A stretch of 46,098 nt of DNA. Origin: Colwellia sp. GTDB lineage: Bacteria; Pseudomonadota; Gammaproteobacteria; Enterobacterales; Alteromonadaceae. Where the stretch lies: assembly GCA_002733765.1 (NCBI GenBank), contig NVWU01000030.1:1-46098 (forward strand), read 5' to 3'. Below, piece by piece: positions 1 to 8,242 of the stretch. The first letter of the stretch is position 1, and every line of letters begins with the position of its first letter. A model generated the notes under the pieces. The model made no database searches. It had not been told where the DNA came from and saw only the letters and a list, made by a program, of their open reading frames with translations. Made by a program: the position numbers and the translations under genes.

Positions 1-1006
1 ACTCTTCATTTTTACCCGTTAATATATGCCATGCAATCCGAGCAAGTTTATTTGCTAACGCAACAATAGCTTTATGTTTACCTCGTCGTAATGATAATGA
101 ATTAAACCATTTGCCTAATGTATCTTCTCTTTTCGCAGCAAAGCGGCTTACTGCTCGTGCCCCATGGATAAGTAACACTCTAAGCTCAGAGCAGCCATTT
201 TTCGTTATATTGCCCAGTCGTATCTTACCTCCTGAGCTTGACTGAGTTGGAACTAACCCGCACCAAGCGGATACTTGTCGCCCGTTCTTGAACTGCTCAC
301 CACTGCCAACTTCACTCATAAAACTTGCAGCTACAATAGGACCAAAGCCAGGAATTGACAGCAAAGCTTTATATCTTGGGTGCAATTTACAAAGCGCTTT
401 AATTTCACGGTCACTTGACTCAACACCCATATCTAAAAACTTTAAATCATCACCTAATCGATTAAGTAATCCACGAAGTACAAAAGAAAGCCCATTAGTA
501 GCATCTTCTAAAACGTCTTGTAATTTACCATGTAATTTCACTCGCCCTAGAGGAAATATAACCCCATATTCTGCCGCAAGGCTACGTATTTGATTAACGG
601 TCGCGGTACGATTTTGAACAAGGCGAGTTCGTACGCAACGTAATGCTTTTATGTCTTGTTGTTCAATACTCTTTACGGGAACGAAATGTATCCCAGGTCG
701 AAAAGCCGCCTCACAAATAGCAAGTGCATCATTAGCATCGTTTTTTTGATTAGTGACAAATGGTTTTACATGCTGTGCGGGGATAAGTTTAACTTTATAC
801 CCTAGCCCTTGAAATATTCGTCCCCAATGATGAGAAGTGCCACATGCCTCCATGGCAATTAAAGTTCCTGCGGGTAATTGTCTTGTGCTGTGCAAGAACT
901 TAGCTCTGGAAACCTTATAATTTCGCTGGATTGTATTATCTTTCAATAAAACGCATATTTGAAAAACATTTTTAGCTAAATCTATACCGACAACTTTAAT
1001 ATTCAT
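1..1006 (-). mobile_element. IS110-family (IS1111-like) transposase, C-terminus cut by window edge
   Basis: Reading the minus strand from the ATG at 1006 gives an open frame of 335 codons that reaches the window edge without a stop, so the extreme C-terminus is missing. The N-terminal DEDD catalytic domain shows GIDLAK, then AMEACG, then NDANDA, which supply the acidic residues of the RuvC-like site. The C-terminal transposase_20 domain shows SIPGFGP followed by WCGLVP and SSGGK. The stretch AICEAA followed by RP is typical of the IS1111 group. These enzymes mobilise their element by site-specific recombination without usual terminal inverted repeats, and members use a bridge RNA. The left end of the element probably lies near 1099, where it interrupts an integrase gene. 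The family call is firm; the subgroup is inferred from similarity to remembered members. Confidence 0.9.
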
Positions 1007-1029
1007 GATGAACGACCTCATTAAATTTA

Positions 1030-1080
1030 ACACCGATCTTAAGTTTGGCTCAAAATGCCAAACTTTGGGTGCTAAGGTGT
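1030..1080 (-). other. Nested inverted repeat in the IS left end
   Basis: A perfect 9-bp inverted repeat (AAGTTTGGC at 1041-1049, GCCAAACTT at 1057-1065, 7-nt loop) sits inside a 5-bp outer repeat (ACACC at 1030-1034, GGTGT at 1076-1080). It lies 24 bp upstream of the transposase ATG, in the presumed non-coding left end of the IS. It could be a recombinase-recognition structure or part of a structured RNA. If the element is of the IS1111 group, the bridge RNA would instead be expected beyond the transposase, outside the window. Confidence 0.55.
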
Positions 1081-1099
1081 CCATCACATCATTACAAAT

Positions 1100-1150
1100 C
1101 TTAGCTTGTTTAACTTCTGTATTAGTTAAAGGAGTAATTTGTTTTGCCAT
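1100..1150 (-). pseudogene. N-terminal remnant of a P4-type tyrosine integrase
   Basis: The minus strand has an ATG at 1150 followed by 17 codons reading MAKQITPLTNTEVKQAK. This matches the conserved start of P4-family site-specific integrases (DUF4102 domain, usually PLT-T-V-QAKPKDK). After the final Lys the similarity stops abruptly and the sequence becomes IS110-element DNA, so the integrase was cut by the IS. The remnant begins 95 bp downstream of the 3' end of the tRNA at 1246-1322 and has the same orientation, the classic arrangement of an island integrase beside its tRNA attachment site. The reading frame stays open through the IS left end and joins the transposase frame exactly 48 codons on. 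The family is recognised from a short stretch, so certainty is moderate to good. Confidence 0.75.
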
Positions 1151-1245
1151 GATGTACCAATGAAAAAGATAAAAAATGTGAACAGCTTAAAACCTTGGGT
1201 TTATCTGGCTTTAAGGGGTGTTTTGGACTTGCTTGGAAGTGAAAA

Positions 1246-1322
1246 TGGTGGGCCTTCGCAGACTTGAACTGCGGACCTGCCGATTATGAGTCGGATGCTC
1301 TAACCAACTGAGCTAAAGGCCC
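1246..1322 (-). tRNA. ileX: tRNA with CAT anticodon, probably tRNA-Ile2 (lysidine-modified)
   Basis: The minus strand folds as a complete cloverleaf: a perfect 7-bp acceptor stem (GGGCCTT with AAGGCCC), the D-arm TAGCTCAGTTGGTTAGAGC, an anticodon loop CTCATAA with anticodon CAT at 1286-1288, a T-arm with GTTCAAGTC, discriminator A and an encoded CCA (1246-1248). CAT can be elongator Met or Ile2. The Ile2 reading is favoured because ileX lies directly beside rpoD in E. coli and the same neighbourhood is seen here; the sequence alone does not settle it. The 3' end faces an integrase remnant, so it probably serves as an island attachment site. Confidence 0.9.
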
Positions 1323-1500
1323 ATTTTCATTTGTTGGGACAATGTTCTAAAAACATAGTTTGTTGAAATAATTCTAACACCACTTCAACAAAGCGCGTGC
1401 AGTATAAGCATTTTTTATTTTATTGTCACCTACTGAGCAATAATATTTTGTCTTTATTTACTGTTAGCTCATTTGTTGAACAGCTAAAGGGGGAAATAAA

Positions 1501-2130
1501 TCAAAAAGAAAAAGTAATACCTGCATTTACCTCACTTTGTAACCATAAGTCACTTGATATCGATATTGCACAATGTGCTTCATTACAAAATATCTGACTG
1601 TCTGAGTTAAAGAAGGTTGCGTATATTCGTCCACCAAACCGTAAGCTAATTTGCTCAGATACGAGAATTTTCGTGGCTAACCCTACATTCAACGAAAAAC
1701 GAGTTTCATTACTTAATAGTGAGTCATCAGGTGAAAAATGAGTTAACCCTAGTCCTCCGGTTACAAACAAAGGCACTACCCCGTCAGAAATAGGGACGTT
1801 ACCGCCAATATGTACATAAGTAATAGCCAAGTTATCATTGCTGGCTAGTGCATTTACCCTTTGCGAGAACTGGCTAGTGTAATGGCTAACAAGTAATTCA
1901 CCTTGACGCTTTCTGTCATAATCCCATGCGAGCAAAAAGCCATAACTAGTGTCTTCATTTAACTTGATGTTAGTCGTTAGTTCAGTGGTATCATTCATTG
2001 CGTCAAAATCACCACCAAAACGATAACCAATGAATGGCGTTATTTCAACATTACTATTTTCATTAGCACTCGCCGCTATTGAAATAAAAAGCAAACATAA
2101 AAAACTAATTAACCGTAATTGAATTGACAT
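1501..2130 (-). CDS. Outer-membrane beta-barrel protein
   Basis: This is a 209-residue protein with a clear Sec signal peptide (hydrophobic core at residues 6-20, cleavage near Ala-Ser-Ala/Asn). The mature part is a series of alternating amphipathic strands and ends in the aromatic residue Phe (TFSF), typical of small eight-stranded outer-membrane barrels handled by the BAM complex. The opening (VEITPFIGYRFGGDF) is the usual first strand of porin-like barrels found in marine gammaproteobacteria. A good Shine-Dalgarno site (AGGGGA at 2135-2140) supports the ATG at 2130. It is separated from rpoD by a strong hairpin and probably has its own promoter. The substrate is unknown; a structural or small-solute pore role is possible. 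Confidence 0.7.
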   Translation of the reverse strand: MSIQLRLISFLCLLFISIAASANENSNVEITPFIGYRFGGDFDAMNDTTELTTNIKLNEDTSYGFLLAWDYDRKRQGELLVSHYTSQFSQRVNALASNDNLAITYVHIGGNVPISDGVVPLFVTGGLGLTHFSPDDSLLSNETRFSLNVGLATKILVSEQISLRFGGRIYATFFNSDSQIFCNEAHCAISISSDLWLQSEVNAGITFSF

Positions 2131-2160
2131 TATATCCCCTGACTTTTCACATAAAAAATA

Positions 2161-2198
2161 AAAAAAGAGTAAGTTAGAAAACTAACTTACTCTTTTTT
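2161..2198 (-). terminator. Perfect 17-bp hairpin after rpoD
   Basis: A perfect inverted repeat (2161-2177 with 2182-2198, 4-nt loop) lies 22 bp beyond the rpoD stop. The arms begin and end in A and T runs, so it can work as an intrinsic terminator in either direction. It separates rpoD from the downstream barrel-protein gene. Confidence 0.85.
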
Positions 2199-2219
2199 AT
2201 TACGTAAACAAAATATTAC

Positions 2220-4067
2220 TTACTCGCCATCAAGGAAACTTTTTAGTTGCTCTGAACGAGATGGATGTCTTAATTTACGCAGTGCTTTCGCTTCAATTTG
2301 ACGAATACGTTCACGTGTTACGTCAAACTGTTTACCAACCTCTTCTAAGGTATGATCGGTGTTCATATCGATACCAAAACGCATTCTTAACACTTTTGCT
2401 TCACGGGCAGTTAAACCAGCAAGTACTTCGTGTGTTGCCCCTTTAAGGTTTTCAGAGGTAGCTGAGTCAACCGGTAATTCACCACTGCCGTCTTCAATAA
2501 AGTCACCTAAATGTGAATCTTCATCATCACCAATAGGGGTTTCCATTGAAATAGGTTCTTTGGCTATTTTCAATACCTTACGAATTTTATCTTCTGGCAT
2601 GATCATGCGTTCAGCTAATTCTTCAGGCGTTGGCTCACGTCCCATTTCTTGTAACATTTGACGAGAAACACGATTCAATTTATTGATGGTTTCAATCATA
2701 TGTACTGGAATTCGAATAGTACGCGCTTGGTCAGCAATTGAACGCGTGATTGCTTGGCGTATCCACCAGGTTGCATAAGTTGAAAATTTGTAACCACGAC
2801 GGTATTCAAATTTATCAACGGCTTTCATCAAGCCAATATTACCTTCTTGAATTAAATCTAAGAATTGTAATCCACGGTTGGTGTATTTTTTAGCAATAGA
2901 GATAACTAAACGTAAGTTAGCTTCAACCATTTCTTTTTTAGCACGGCGCGCTTTCGCTTCACCAATTGACATACGACGGTTAATATCTTTTATGCCGTGT
3001 ATATTTAAGAAGGTTTCTTCTTCAATTATATTTAATTTGTAGATACAACGTTCAACATCTAATTCGATGTCGGCAAGTTTGGCCGAGTAACTATGTCCTG
3101 CGGCTGTTTCTGCCTTATACCAGTCTTTAGACGTTTCATTACCAGGGAAAATTTTAATAAAGGTGGTTTTAGGCATACCCGCACCAACGACACAATGCTT
3201 CATGATCAAGCGTTCTTGTACGCGTAATCTATCCATAACACTACGCATGTTTTTAACTAACTTATCAAATAACTTAGGAATTAAGCGAAATTCTTTAAAT
3301 ACTTCAGCAACGGCGTCAATGGCTTCTTGAGCATCGTTATGACCACGGCCTTTTTGAGCGATAATTTTATTTGCATTTTCATAAGCTTCGCGCAAAGCAG
3401 TGAATTTCTCTTTAGCAAGTTCAGGACAAGGACCAGTATCTTCCTCTTCTTCATCTTCATCGTCTGAATCAGCTTTATCTTTATCTTCCGCTGCTAATTC
3501 ATCCTTAGAAAGCTCAGAACCTACGTGCGTAGCTGCAGCAGGAATGTCTTCATCTTCAGCATCAGGGTCTAAAAAGCCAACAATAATGTCAGTTAAACGA
3601 AGTTCTTCTGCTTCAAAGTTATCCCACATGTCCAATAAAAAATTAATGGCGGGTGGATATTCAGAAACACTACGTTGTACTTCTTTAATGCCTTCTTCAA
3701 TGCGCTTGGCGATTACAATTTCGCCTTTACGAGTCAATAACTCAACAGTACCCATTTCACGCATATACATGCGAACAGGATCAGTTGTACGACCAATTTC
3801 ACTTTCTACAGTAGCAAGTGCTTGCGCAGCAGCTTCAGCAGCGTCTTCATCGGTATTCGCTTCGCTCATCATTAGCGTATCAGCATCTGGGGCATTTTCA
3901 AAAACTTGAATACCCATGTCGTTGATCATACTAACAATGTCTTCGACTTGGTCTGAGTCGATAATATCTTGAGGAAGATGATCGTTAACTTGTGCAAACG
4001 TTAAATAACCTTGCTCTTTACCTTTGGTTATTAAATCTTTCAATCTAGATTGAGGGGCTGGTTCCAT
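2220..4067 (-). CDS. rpoD: RNA polymerase primary sigma factor, sigma-70
   Basis: This is the housekeeping sigma factor that directs core RNA polymerase to -10/-35 promoters. It is full length at 615 residues (E. coli 613). Region 1.1 occupies about residues 1-80. The non-conserved region carries a very acidic stretch near residues 190-215 (many Asp/Glu). Region 2 has the canonical [10 protein letters not shown] segment and the preceding [18 protein letters not shown] helix. Region 4 ends with the helix-turn-helix [20 protein letters not shown] and the C-terminal FLDGE. It is the last gene of the macromolecular synthesis block after rpsU, yqeY and dnaG, with a 199-bp gap from dnaG that probably holds its own promoters. 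Identification is certain. Confidence 0.99.
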   Translation of the reverse strand: MEPAPQSRLKDLITKGKEQGYLTFAQVNDHLPQDIIDSDQVEDIVSMINDMGIQVFENAPDADTLMMSEANTDEDAAEAAAQALATVESEIGRTTDPVRMYMREMGTVELLTRKGEIVIAKRIEEGIKEVQRSVSEYPPAINFLLDMWDNFEAEELRLTDIIVGFLDPDAEDEDIPAAATHVGSELSKDELAAEDKDKADSDDEDEEEEDTGPCPELAKEKFTALREAYENANKIIAQKGRGHNDAQEAIDAVAEVFKEFRLIPKLFDKLVKNMRSVMDRLRVQERLIMKHCVVGAGMPKTTFIKIFPGNETSKDWYKAETAAGHSYSAKLADIELDVERCIYKLNIIEEETFLNIHGIKDINRRMSIGEAKARRAKKEMVEANLRLVISIAKKYTNRGLQFLDLIQEGNIGLMKAVDKFEYRRGYKFSTYATWWIRQAITRSIADQARTIRIPVHMIETINKLNRVSRQMLQEMGREPTPEELAERMIMPEDKIRKVLKIAKEPISMETPIGDDEDSHLGDFIEDGSGELPVDSATSENLKGATHEVLAGLTAREAKVLRMRFGIDMNTDHTLEEVGKQFDVTRERIRQIEAKALRKLRHPSRSEQLKSFLDGE

Positions 4068-4266
4068 TGACGAGTGTCCACCTATGTTTGGTAATATGGT
4101 TTATTCAAACAATATTTTATAAAATTGAATAGCAAAAGCTGCACAAATAAAGCGGGAAATTATAGCGAGTTTTCTGCATTATTTCCAGTCTTCAATCCAA
4201 CTAAAAAGTGTCTGCTTTTTTTGTGTTAAATACTTTATCTTACTCAAGTATAGTCGTTACGCTACA

Positions 4267-6024
4267 TTAAGCATTGAGTATTGCTTGTAGCTCTTGTTTT
4301 TCTTGCTGTGACATCTGCCCTGTTCGTGCTTTTTGCAACAAAAATTCGGCACGTTGTTCAACAAAATCATTCAGCAATGTTTCAATACTATCAAGAAAAA
4401 CATCCTGTACAGCTTCTGCTTCAGTATGATGTTGCCAACACATTAATTTTGCCAGTTGTTTACCTTGCTCTGTATCACGAAAATATTCAAGCAATTGCGC
4501 TGTTTTTATAGCCGGGTTTTGCTGACATAACTCCAGTAATTGGGTTAGTAAATCAACACCGGGAATTGTTAACGGCTGTAATGCAGAAATATCTCCTAAT
4601 GATTTAACTATATGGGGATGCTCTAACAATAATGCAATGGCTAACCTAACTGGTGTGACTTTAGTACTCACTTTAGGCTTTTTAATTGATCCCATGCCTG
4701 TAACCGTTTTACGAAATTTAATTAGAAATTGCTCACTACCAGTACCAAAGTTATTAGCAACATCGTTAATTATGCCATCTTTTAATACGCTATCAGGTAG
4801 TTTTGCCAGTAACGGTTTAAACGATTCAACAAAACTAGCTCGTCCTTCTGATGAACTCATATCGACTTGAATCATCAACTGTTCAAACAAAAATTTAGAT
4901 AAAGGCATCGCTTCATCAAGAATTTTTTCAAACGCCTGCTGTCCTTGCTGACGAATTAACGAATCAGGATCTTCACCATCAGGGACAAACACGAACTTCA
5001 ACGAGAAGCCATCACGAATCAAGGGCAACGCATTTTCCATGGCACGCCAAGCGGCATCGCGCCCGGCTCGGTCGCCGTCATAGCAACAAATCACTTCTTT
5101 AACGGTACGAAACATCGTTTGTAATTGTTCGGGAGTCGTTGCGGTACCCAACGAGGCAACCGCATAATCAACACCATGTTGTGCTAATGCCACCACATCC
5201 ATATAACCTTCAACAACCACTAAACGCGTTAGGCTTTTATTCGCTTGCTTAGCTTCATATAAACCATATAACTCTTGGCCTTTATGATAAACACGTGTTT
5301 CAGGGGAGTTTAAATACTTAGGTTTTTCATCTCCTAATACTCGCCCGCCAAAACCTATCACTCGACCACGCTTATCGCGAATAGGAAACATGATACGACC
5401 ACGAAATCGATCATACGGTCGGCTTTTATCACCTTGAATTGCCATGCCTAATTCAACAAGTTGCTGATTAGCTTGGCCATTACGTGAATAAGCTTTCATC
5501 ATGCCATCCCAACCATCACTGATATAACCAATGCCAAAGCGTTTAACTACTTCTCCGCTTAAACCTCGACCTTTTAAATAACTGATGGCGATTTCTTTAT
5601 CAGCGGCTACTTTCAATTGCTGTTGATAAAAGCGACTGATTTGGTTCATCAATTCATAATCATCTTGTTTTTGCTGATAAACTTGCTGTTGCCGGCGCTG
5701 TTCAGCAGGGCTAGCATTATTTTCTTCTCTAACGACTTCTATACCACAGTGGTTCGCTAGCTCTTCTATAGCATCAACAAAGTCAAGACGGTCAAATTCC
5801 ATTAAAAATGAAATTGCATTGCCATGTTCGCCACAACCAAAACAGTGATAAAACTGTTTATCTTGGCTTACGGTAAAAGAAGGTGACTTTTCATTATGAA
5901 AGGGACAACAAGCTTGGTAGTTTTTACCGGCTTTTTTTAAAGGCACACGTAAATCTACGATGTCAACAATGTCGGCACGCGCAAGCAGATCATCAATAAA
6001 TTGTCGAGAAATACGTCCAGCCAT
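4267..6024 (-). CDS. dnaG: DNA primase
   Basis: DnaG makes RNA primers for Okazaki fragments and works with the DnaB helicase. The protein has 585 residues, close to the E. coli length of 581. The N-terminal CHC2 zinc finger is visible as Cys40, His43, Cys61 and Cys64. The catalytic core carries the RNAP basic motif with RGRIMFPI near residues 208-215. The Toprim domain shows VVVEGYMD with Glu272 and the metal-binding CYDGDRAG with Asp316 and Asp318. The C-terminal third is the more variable helicase-binding domain. It lies between yqeY and rpoD on the same strand, the conserved macromolecular synthesis order, with a terminator hairpin just upstream that likely limits readthrough from rpsU-yqeY. 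Confidence 0.98.
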   Translation of the reverse strand: MAGRISRQFIDDLLARADIVDIVDLRVPLKKAGKNYQACCPFHNEKSPSFTVSQDKQFYHCFGCGEHGNAISFLMEFDRLDFVDAIEELANHCGIEVVREENNASPAEQRRQQQVYQQKQDDYELMNQISRFYQQQLKVAADKEIAISYLKGRGLSGEVVKRFGIGYISDGWDGMMKAYSRNGQANQQLVELGMAIQGDKSRPYDRFRGRIMFPIRDKRGRVIGFGGRVLGDEKPKYLNSPETRVYHKGQELYGLYEAKQANKSLTRLVVVEGYMDVVALAQHGVDYAVASLGTATTPEQLQTMFRTVKEVICCYDGDRAGRDAAWRAMENALPLIRDGFSLKFVFVPDGEDPDSLIRQQGQQAFEKILDEAMPLSKFLFEQLMIQVDMSSSEGRASFVESFKPLLAKLPDSVLKDGIINDVANNFGTGSEQFLIKFRKTVTGMGSIKKPKVSTKVTPVRLAIALLLEHPHIVKSLGDISALQPLTIPGVDLLTQLLELCQQNPAIKTAQLLEYFRDTEQGKQLAKLMCWQHHTEAEAVQDVFLDSIETLLNDFVEQRAEFLLQKARTGQMSQQEKQELQAILNA

Positions 6025-6133
6025 ATGGTTAAAAGTTCACCTAATTTAAACGATAATAAGATATTCTACACAAATTAGGTGAATAAGTTACAATAATTTT
6101 TTTGCATTTCAGTAGTAAAAAATAGTGACAAAA

Positions 6134-6163
6134 AAGCCGTAACAACCTAAGTCATTACGGCTT
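6134..6163 (-). terminator. Intrinsic terminator after yqeY
   Basis: A 9-bp perfect stem (AAGCCGTAA at 6134-6142, TTACGGCTT at 6155-6163) is followed on the minus strand by a run of T residues. It lies between yqeY and dnaG, where E. coli also has a partial terminator in this operon, so it probably lowers dnaG expression relative to rpsU. Confidence 0.85.
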
Positions 6164-6184
6164 ATTAAAGATTTTTAACCTATA

Positions 6185-6628
6185 TTAATTTAAAGCTGCT
6201 CTCACTTGGCTGCTTACAGCACCCATATCAGCTTTGCCTTGCATTAACGGTTTTAACACTGCCATAACCTTACCCATGTCAGCCATTGAGGCCGCACCAG
6301 TTTCGTTCATCGCCTTATCAATTAAATCTTTAATTTCTGCATCAGTCAAAGGCTGTGGAAGAAAGAACTCGATAGCACTCACTTCTTCAGCTTCTTTAGC
6401 GGCTAACTCATCACGACCACCGTCGGTAAACATTTTGATAGATTCTTTACGCTGCTTAACCATTTTGGTTAATATCGCAATAATATTATCATCTGTTGCT
6501 TCGGTTTTATGATCAATTTCAGCTAATTTGATCGCAGACAATGCCATACGAATAACACCAAGACGACATTTGTCTTTAGCGCGCATAGCATTTTTCATTT
6601 CATCTTTAAGTTGTATTAGAAGTGACAT
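6185..6628 (-). CDS. yqeY: GatB/YqeY domain protein
   Basis: This 147-residue protein belongs to the GatB/YqeY family, a helical fold related to the tRNA-binding tail of the amidotransferase subunit GatB. The start (MSLLIQLKDEMKNAMRAKDK) and the central segment ending in MVKQRKESIKMF are hallmark family features, and the C-terminal half has the typical GKVMAVLKP helix. The exact biochemical role is not established; a role in tRNA-related or translation processes is inferred. It sits between rpsU and dnaG on the same strand, an arrangement common in gammaproteobacteria other than E. coli. The start at 6628 follows the rpsU stop by 60 bp. Confidence 0.92.
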   Translation of the reverse strand: MSLLIQLKDEMKNAMRAKDKCRLGVIRMALSAIKLAEIDHKTEATDDNIIAILTKMVKQRKESIKMFTDGGRDELAAKEAEEVSAIEFFLPQPLTDAEIKDLIDKAMNETGAASMADMGKVMAVLKPLMQGKADMGAVSSQVRAALN

Positions 6629-6688
6629 ATTAATCAGATCTTCGCTTAAATTTGAGGAAAGTAACTAAGGTTCTTCTTAGAAGAAATC

Positions 6689-6904
6689 TTAGTACATGCG
6701 AACGTGACGAGCGTTCTCACGAGAAATCTTTTTCGCTGCACGTTTAACTGCAGCTGCTTTTTTACGTTTACGTTCCCAAGTTGGTTTTTCATAACATTCG
6801 CGACGACGAACTTCTGAAAGAATACCTGCTTTCTCACATGAACGTTTAAAACGACGTAATGCTACGTCAAATGGTTCGTTTTCTCTTACTTTAATTACTG
6901 GCAT
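6689..6904 (-). CDS. rpsU: 30S ribosomal protein S21
   Basis: This 71-residue very basic protein is ribosomal protein S21, which sits on the 30S platform and helps initiation on messages with structured leaders. The sequence from [20 protein letters not shown] through the Arg/Lys-rich C-terminal helix ending HVRMY matches the gammaproteobacterial protein at full length. It is the first gene of the macromolecular synthesis block (rpsU, yqeY, dnaG, rpoD) and is divergent from tsaD across a 246-bp intergenic region, the usual arrangement in gammaproteobacteria. Identification is certain. Confidence 0.98.
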   Translation of the reverse strand: MPVIKVRENEPFDVALRRFKRSCEKAGILSEVRRRECYEKPTWERKRKKAAAVKRAAKKISRENARHVRMY

Positions 6905-7150
6905 GTACTTATTTACCTTAGTATGAATCTATATAAATCGGCGTCTGACTTCAAAATGAAAGTTTATGGTAAACTAACAAAATCTTGTCTACACCCGCTC
7001 TATTAAAAATGGGTGACGTATTCTACTGCTAACTACACCGTAATGTAAAGACTAAATTGCCACGAGTGAAAGAAATTCTCTAGCGATAATGAAGCAAAAA
7101 GGTTAAAATCGTCGCGTTTTTTAGCTTTTCTATTTTTTGGATAAAATTGT

Positions 7151-8185
7151 ATGCGTATTTTGGGTATTGAGACTTCTTGTGATGAAACCGGCATTGCCAT
7201 TTATGATGACGTTCAAGGCATTATGGCACACAGACTTTATAGCCAAATTGCTGTACATGCTGATTATGGCGGAGTTGTTCCTGAGCTGGCTTCACGAGAT
7301 CATGTGCGTAAAACTATTCCATTAATTAAAGCGGTATTAAAAGATGCCAATTTGACACCCCAAGACTTAGACGGCGTTGCTTACACTGCTGGCCCTGGGC
7401 TTGTAGGAGCATTACTTGTTGGTTGTTCTATTGGCCGAAGTTTAGCCTACGGTTGGGATTTGCCTGCTGTACCAGTACATCATATGGAAGGTCATTTACT
7501 CGCTCCCATGCTAGAAGATGAGGTACCAGAGTTCCCCTTTATTGCTTTACTCGTTTCAGGTGGCCACACCATGTTAGTACGCGTTGAGGCTATTGGTCAG
7601 TATAAATTACTGGGTGAGTCAGTCGACGACGCAGCAGGAGAAGCGTTTGACAAGACAGCGAAGTTATTAGGGTTAGATTATCCAGGCGGCCCTGCACTGG
7701 CCAAAATGGCTGAATCTGGCGTTGCAGGACGATTTAAATTACCACGCCCAATGACAGATAGACCAGGATTAGATTTCAGTTTTAGTGGTTTAAAAACCGC
7801 TGCTAGCACTTTAGTTAGAAAAGAATGTCTTGAGTTAACGGAAATAGAACTAAAACAAACCCACGCCGATATTGCCCATGCTTTTCAACAAGCCGTCATA
7901 GATACCTTAGCAATTAAATGTAAGCGAGCGCTAAAACAAGAGAATTTAAACCGTTTAGTCATCGCGGGAGGCGTAAGTGCGAATACCGCCCTGCGAGAAA
8001 AACTAGCGGTTACCACCAAAAAACTCGGTGGCAGTGTTTTTTATCCTCGACCAGAGTTTTGTACCGACAATGGCGCAATGATCGCTTATGCCGGGTTACA
8101 ACGATTAAAAGCAGGTACTGACGCAGATTTAACCTTTAAAGCCAACCCGCGTTGGTCGTTAGAGTCTTTGCCTGCGATAAAATAA
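7151..8185 (+). CDS. tsaD: tRNA N6-threonylcarbamoyladenosine synthase catalytic subunit
   Basis: TsaD (formerly Gcp/YgjD) transfers the threonylcarbamoyl group to A37 of tRNAs that read ANN codons, together with TsaB, TsaE and TsaC. The 344-residue protein starts [14 protein letters not shown] and carries the iron-binding HMEGH motif at residues 111-115. The ASKHA nucleotide-binding features follow ([36 protein letters not shown]). The C-terminal Asp of [12 protein letters not shown] completes the metal site. It is divergent from rpsU, as in E. coli, and convergent with the RND pump genes, with a hairpin between their ends. Identification is certain. Confidence 0.98.
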   Translation: MRILGIETSCDETGIAIYDDVQGIMAHRLYSQIAVHADYGGVVPELASRDHVRKTIPLIKAVLKDANLTPQDLDGVAYTAGPGLVGALLVGCSIGRSLAYGWDLPAVPVHHMEGHLLAPMLEDEVPEFPFIALLVSGGHTMLVRVEAIGQYKLLGESVDDAAGEAFDKTAKLLGLDYPGGPALAKMAESGVAGRFKLPRPMTDRPGLDFSFSGLKTAASTLVRKECLELTEIELKQTHADIAHAFQQAVIDTLAIKCKRALKQENLNRLVIAGGVSANTALREKLAVTTKKLGGSVFYPRPEFCTDNGAMIAYAGLQRLKAGTDADLTFKANPRWSLESLPAIK

Positions 8186-8198
8186 ATCACTGCTCGCA

Positions 8199-8237
8199 AG
8201 TTACGGGGAAATACTCAACACGGGTATTTCAGTAACT
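8199..8237. terminator. Hairpin between convergent tsaD and RND genes
   Basis: An extended stem is formed by AGTTAC (8199-8204) with GTAACT (8232-8237) and, inside it, GAAATAC (8208-8214) with GTATTTC (8224-8230). It occupies the 57-bp gap between the tsaD stop and the stop of the convergent RND gene, so it could terminate both transcripts. No long T run follows, so efficiency is uncertain. Confidence 0.55.
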
Positions 8238-8242
8238 CTTCG

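Noticed and set aside
1397..1597. 66-codon plus-strand open frame right of the tRNA
   Set aside because: It overlaps the 3' end of the barrel-protein gene on the other strand, has no ribosome site or recognisable domain, and looks like chance.
3400..3909. 169-codon plus-strand open frame rich in Ser and Ala
   Set aside because: It is the antisense of the acidic and conserved parts of rpoD; the Ser runs are the complement of Asp/Glu codons.
6646..6837. 63-codon minus-strand frame overlapping rpsU
   Set aside because: It is a frame-shifted reading of rpsU, which is unmistakable in its own frame.
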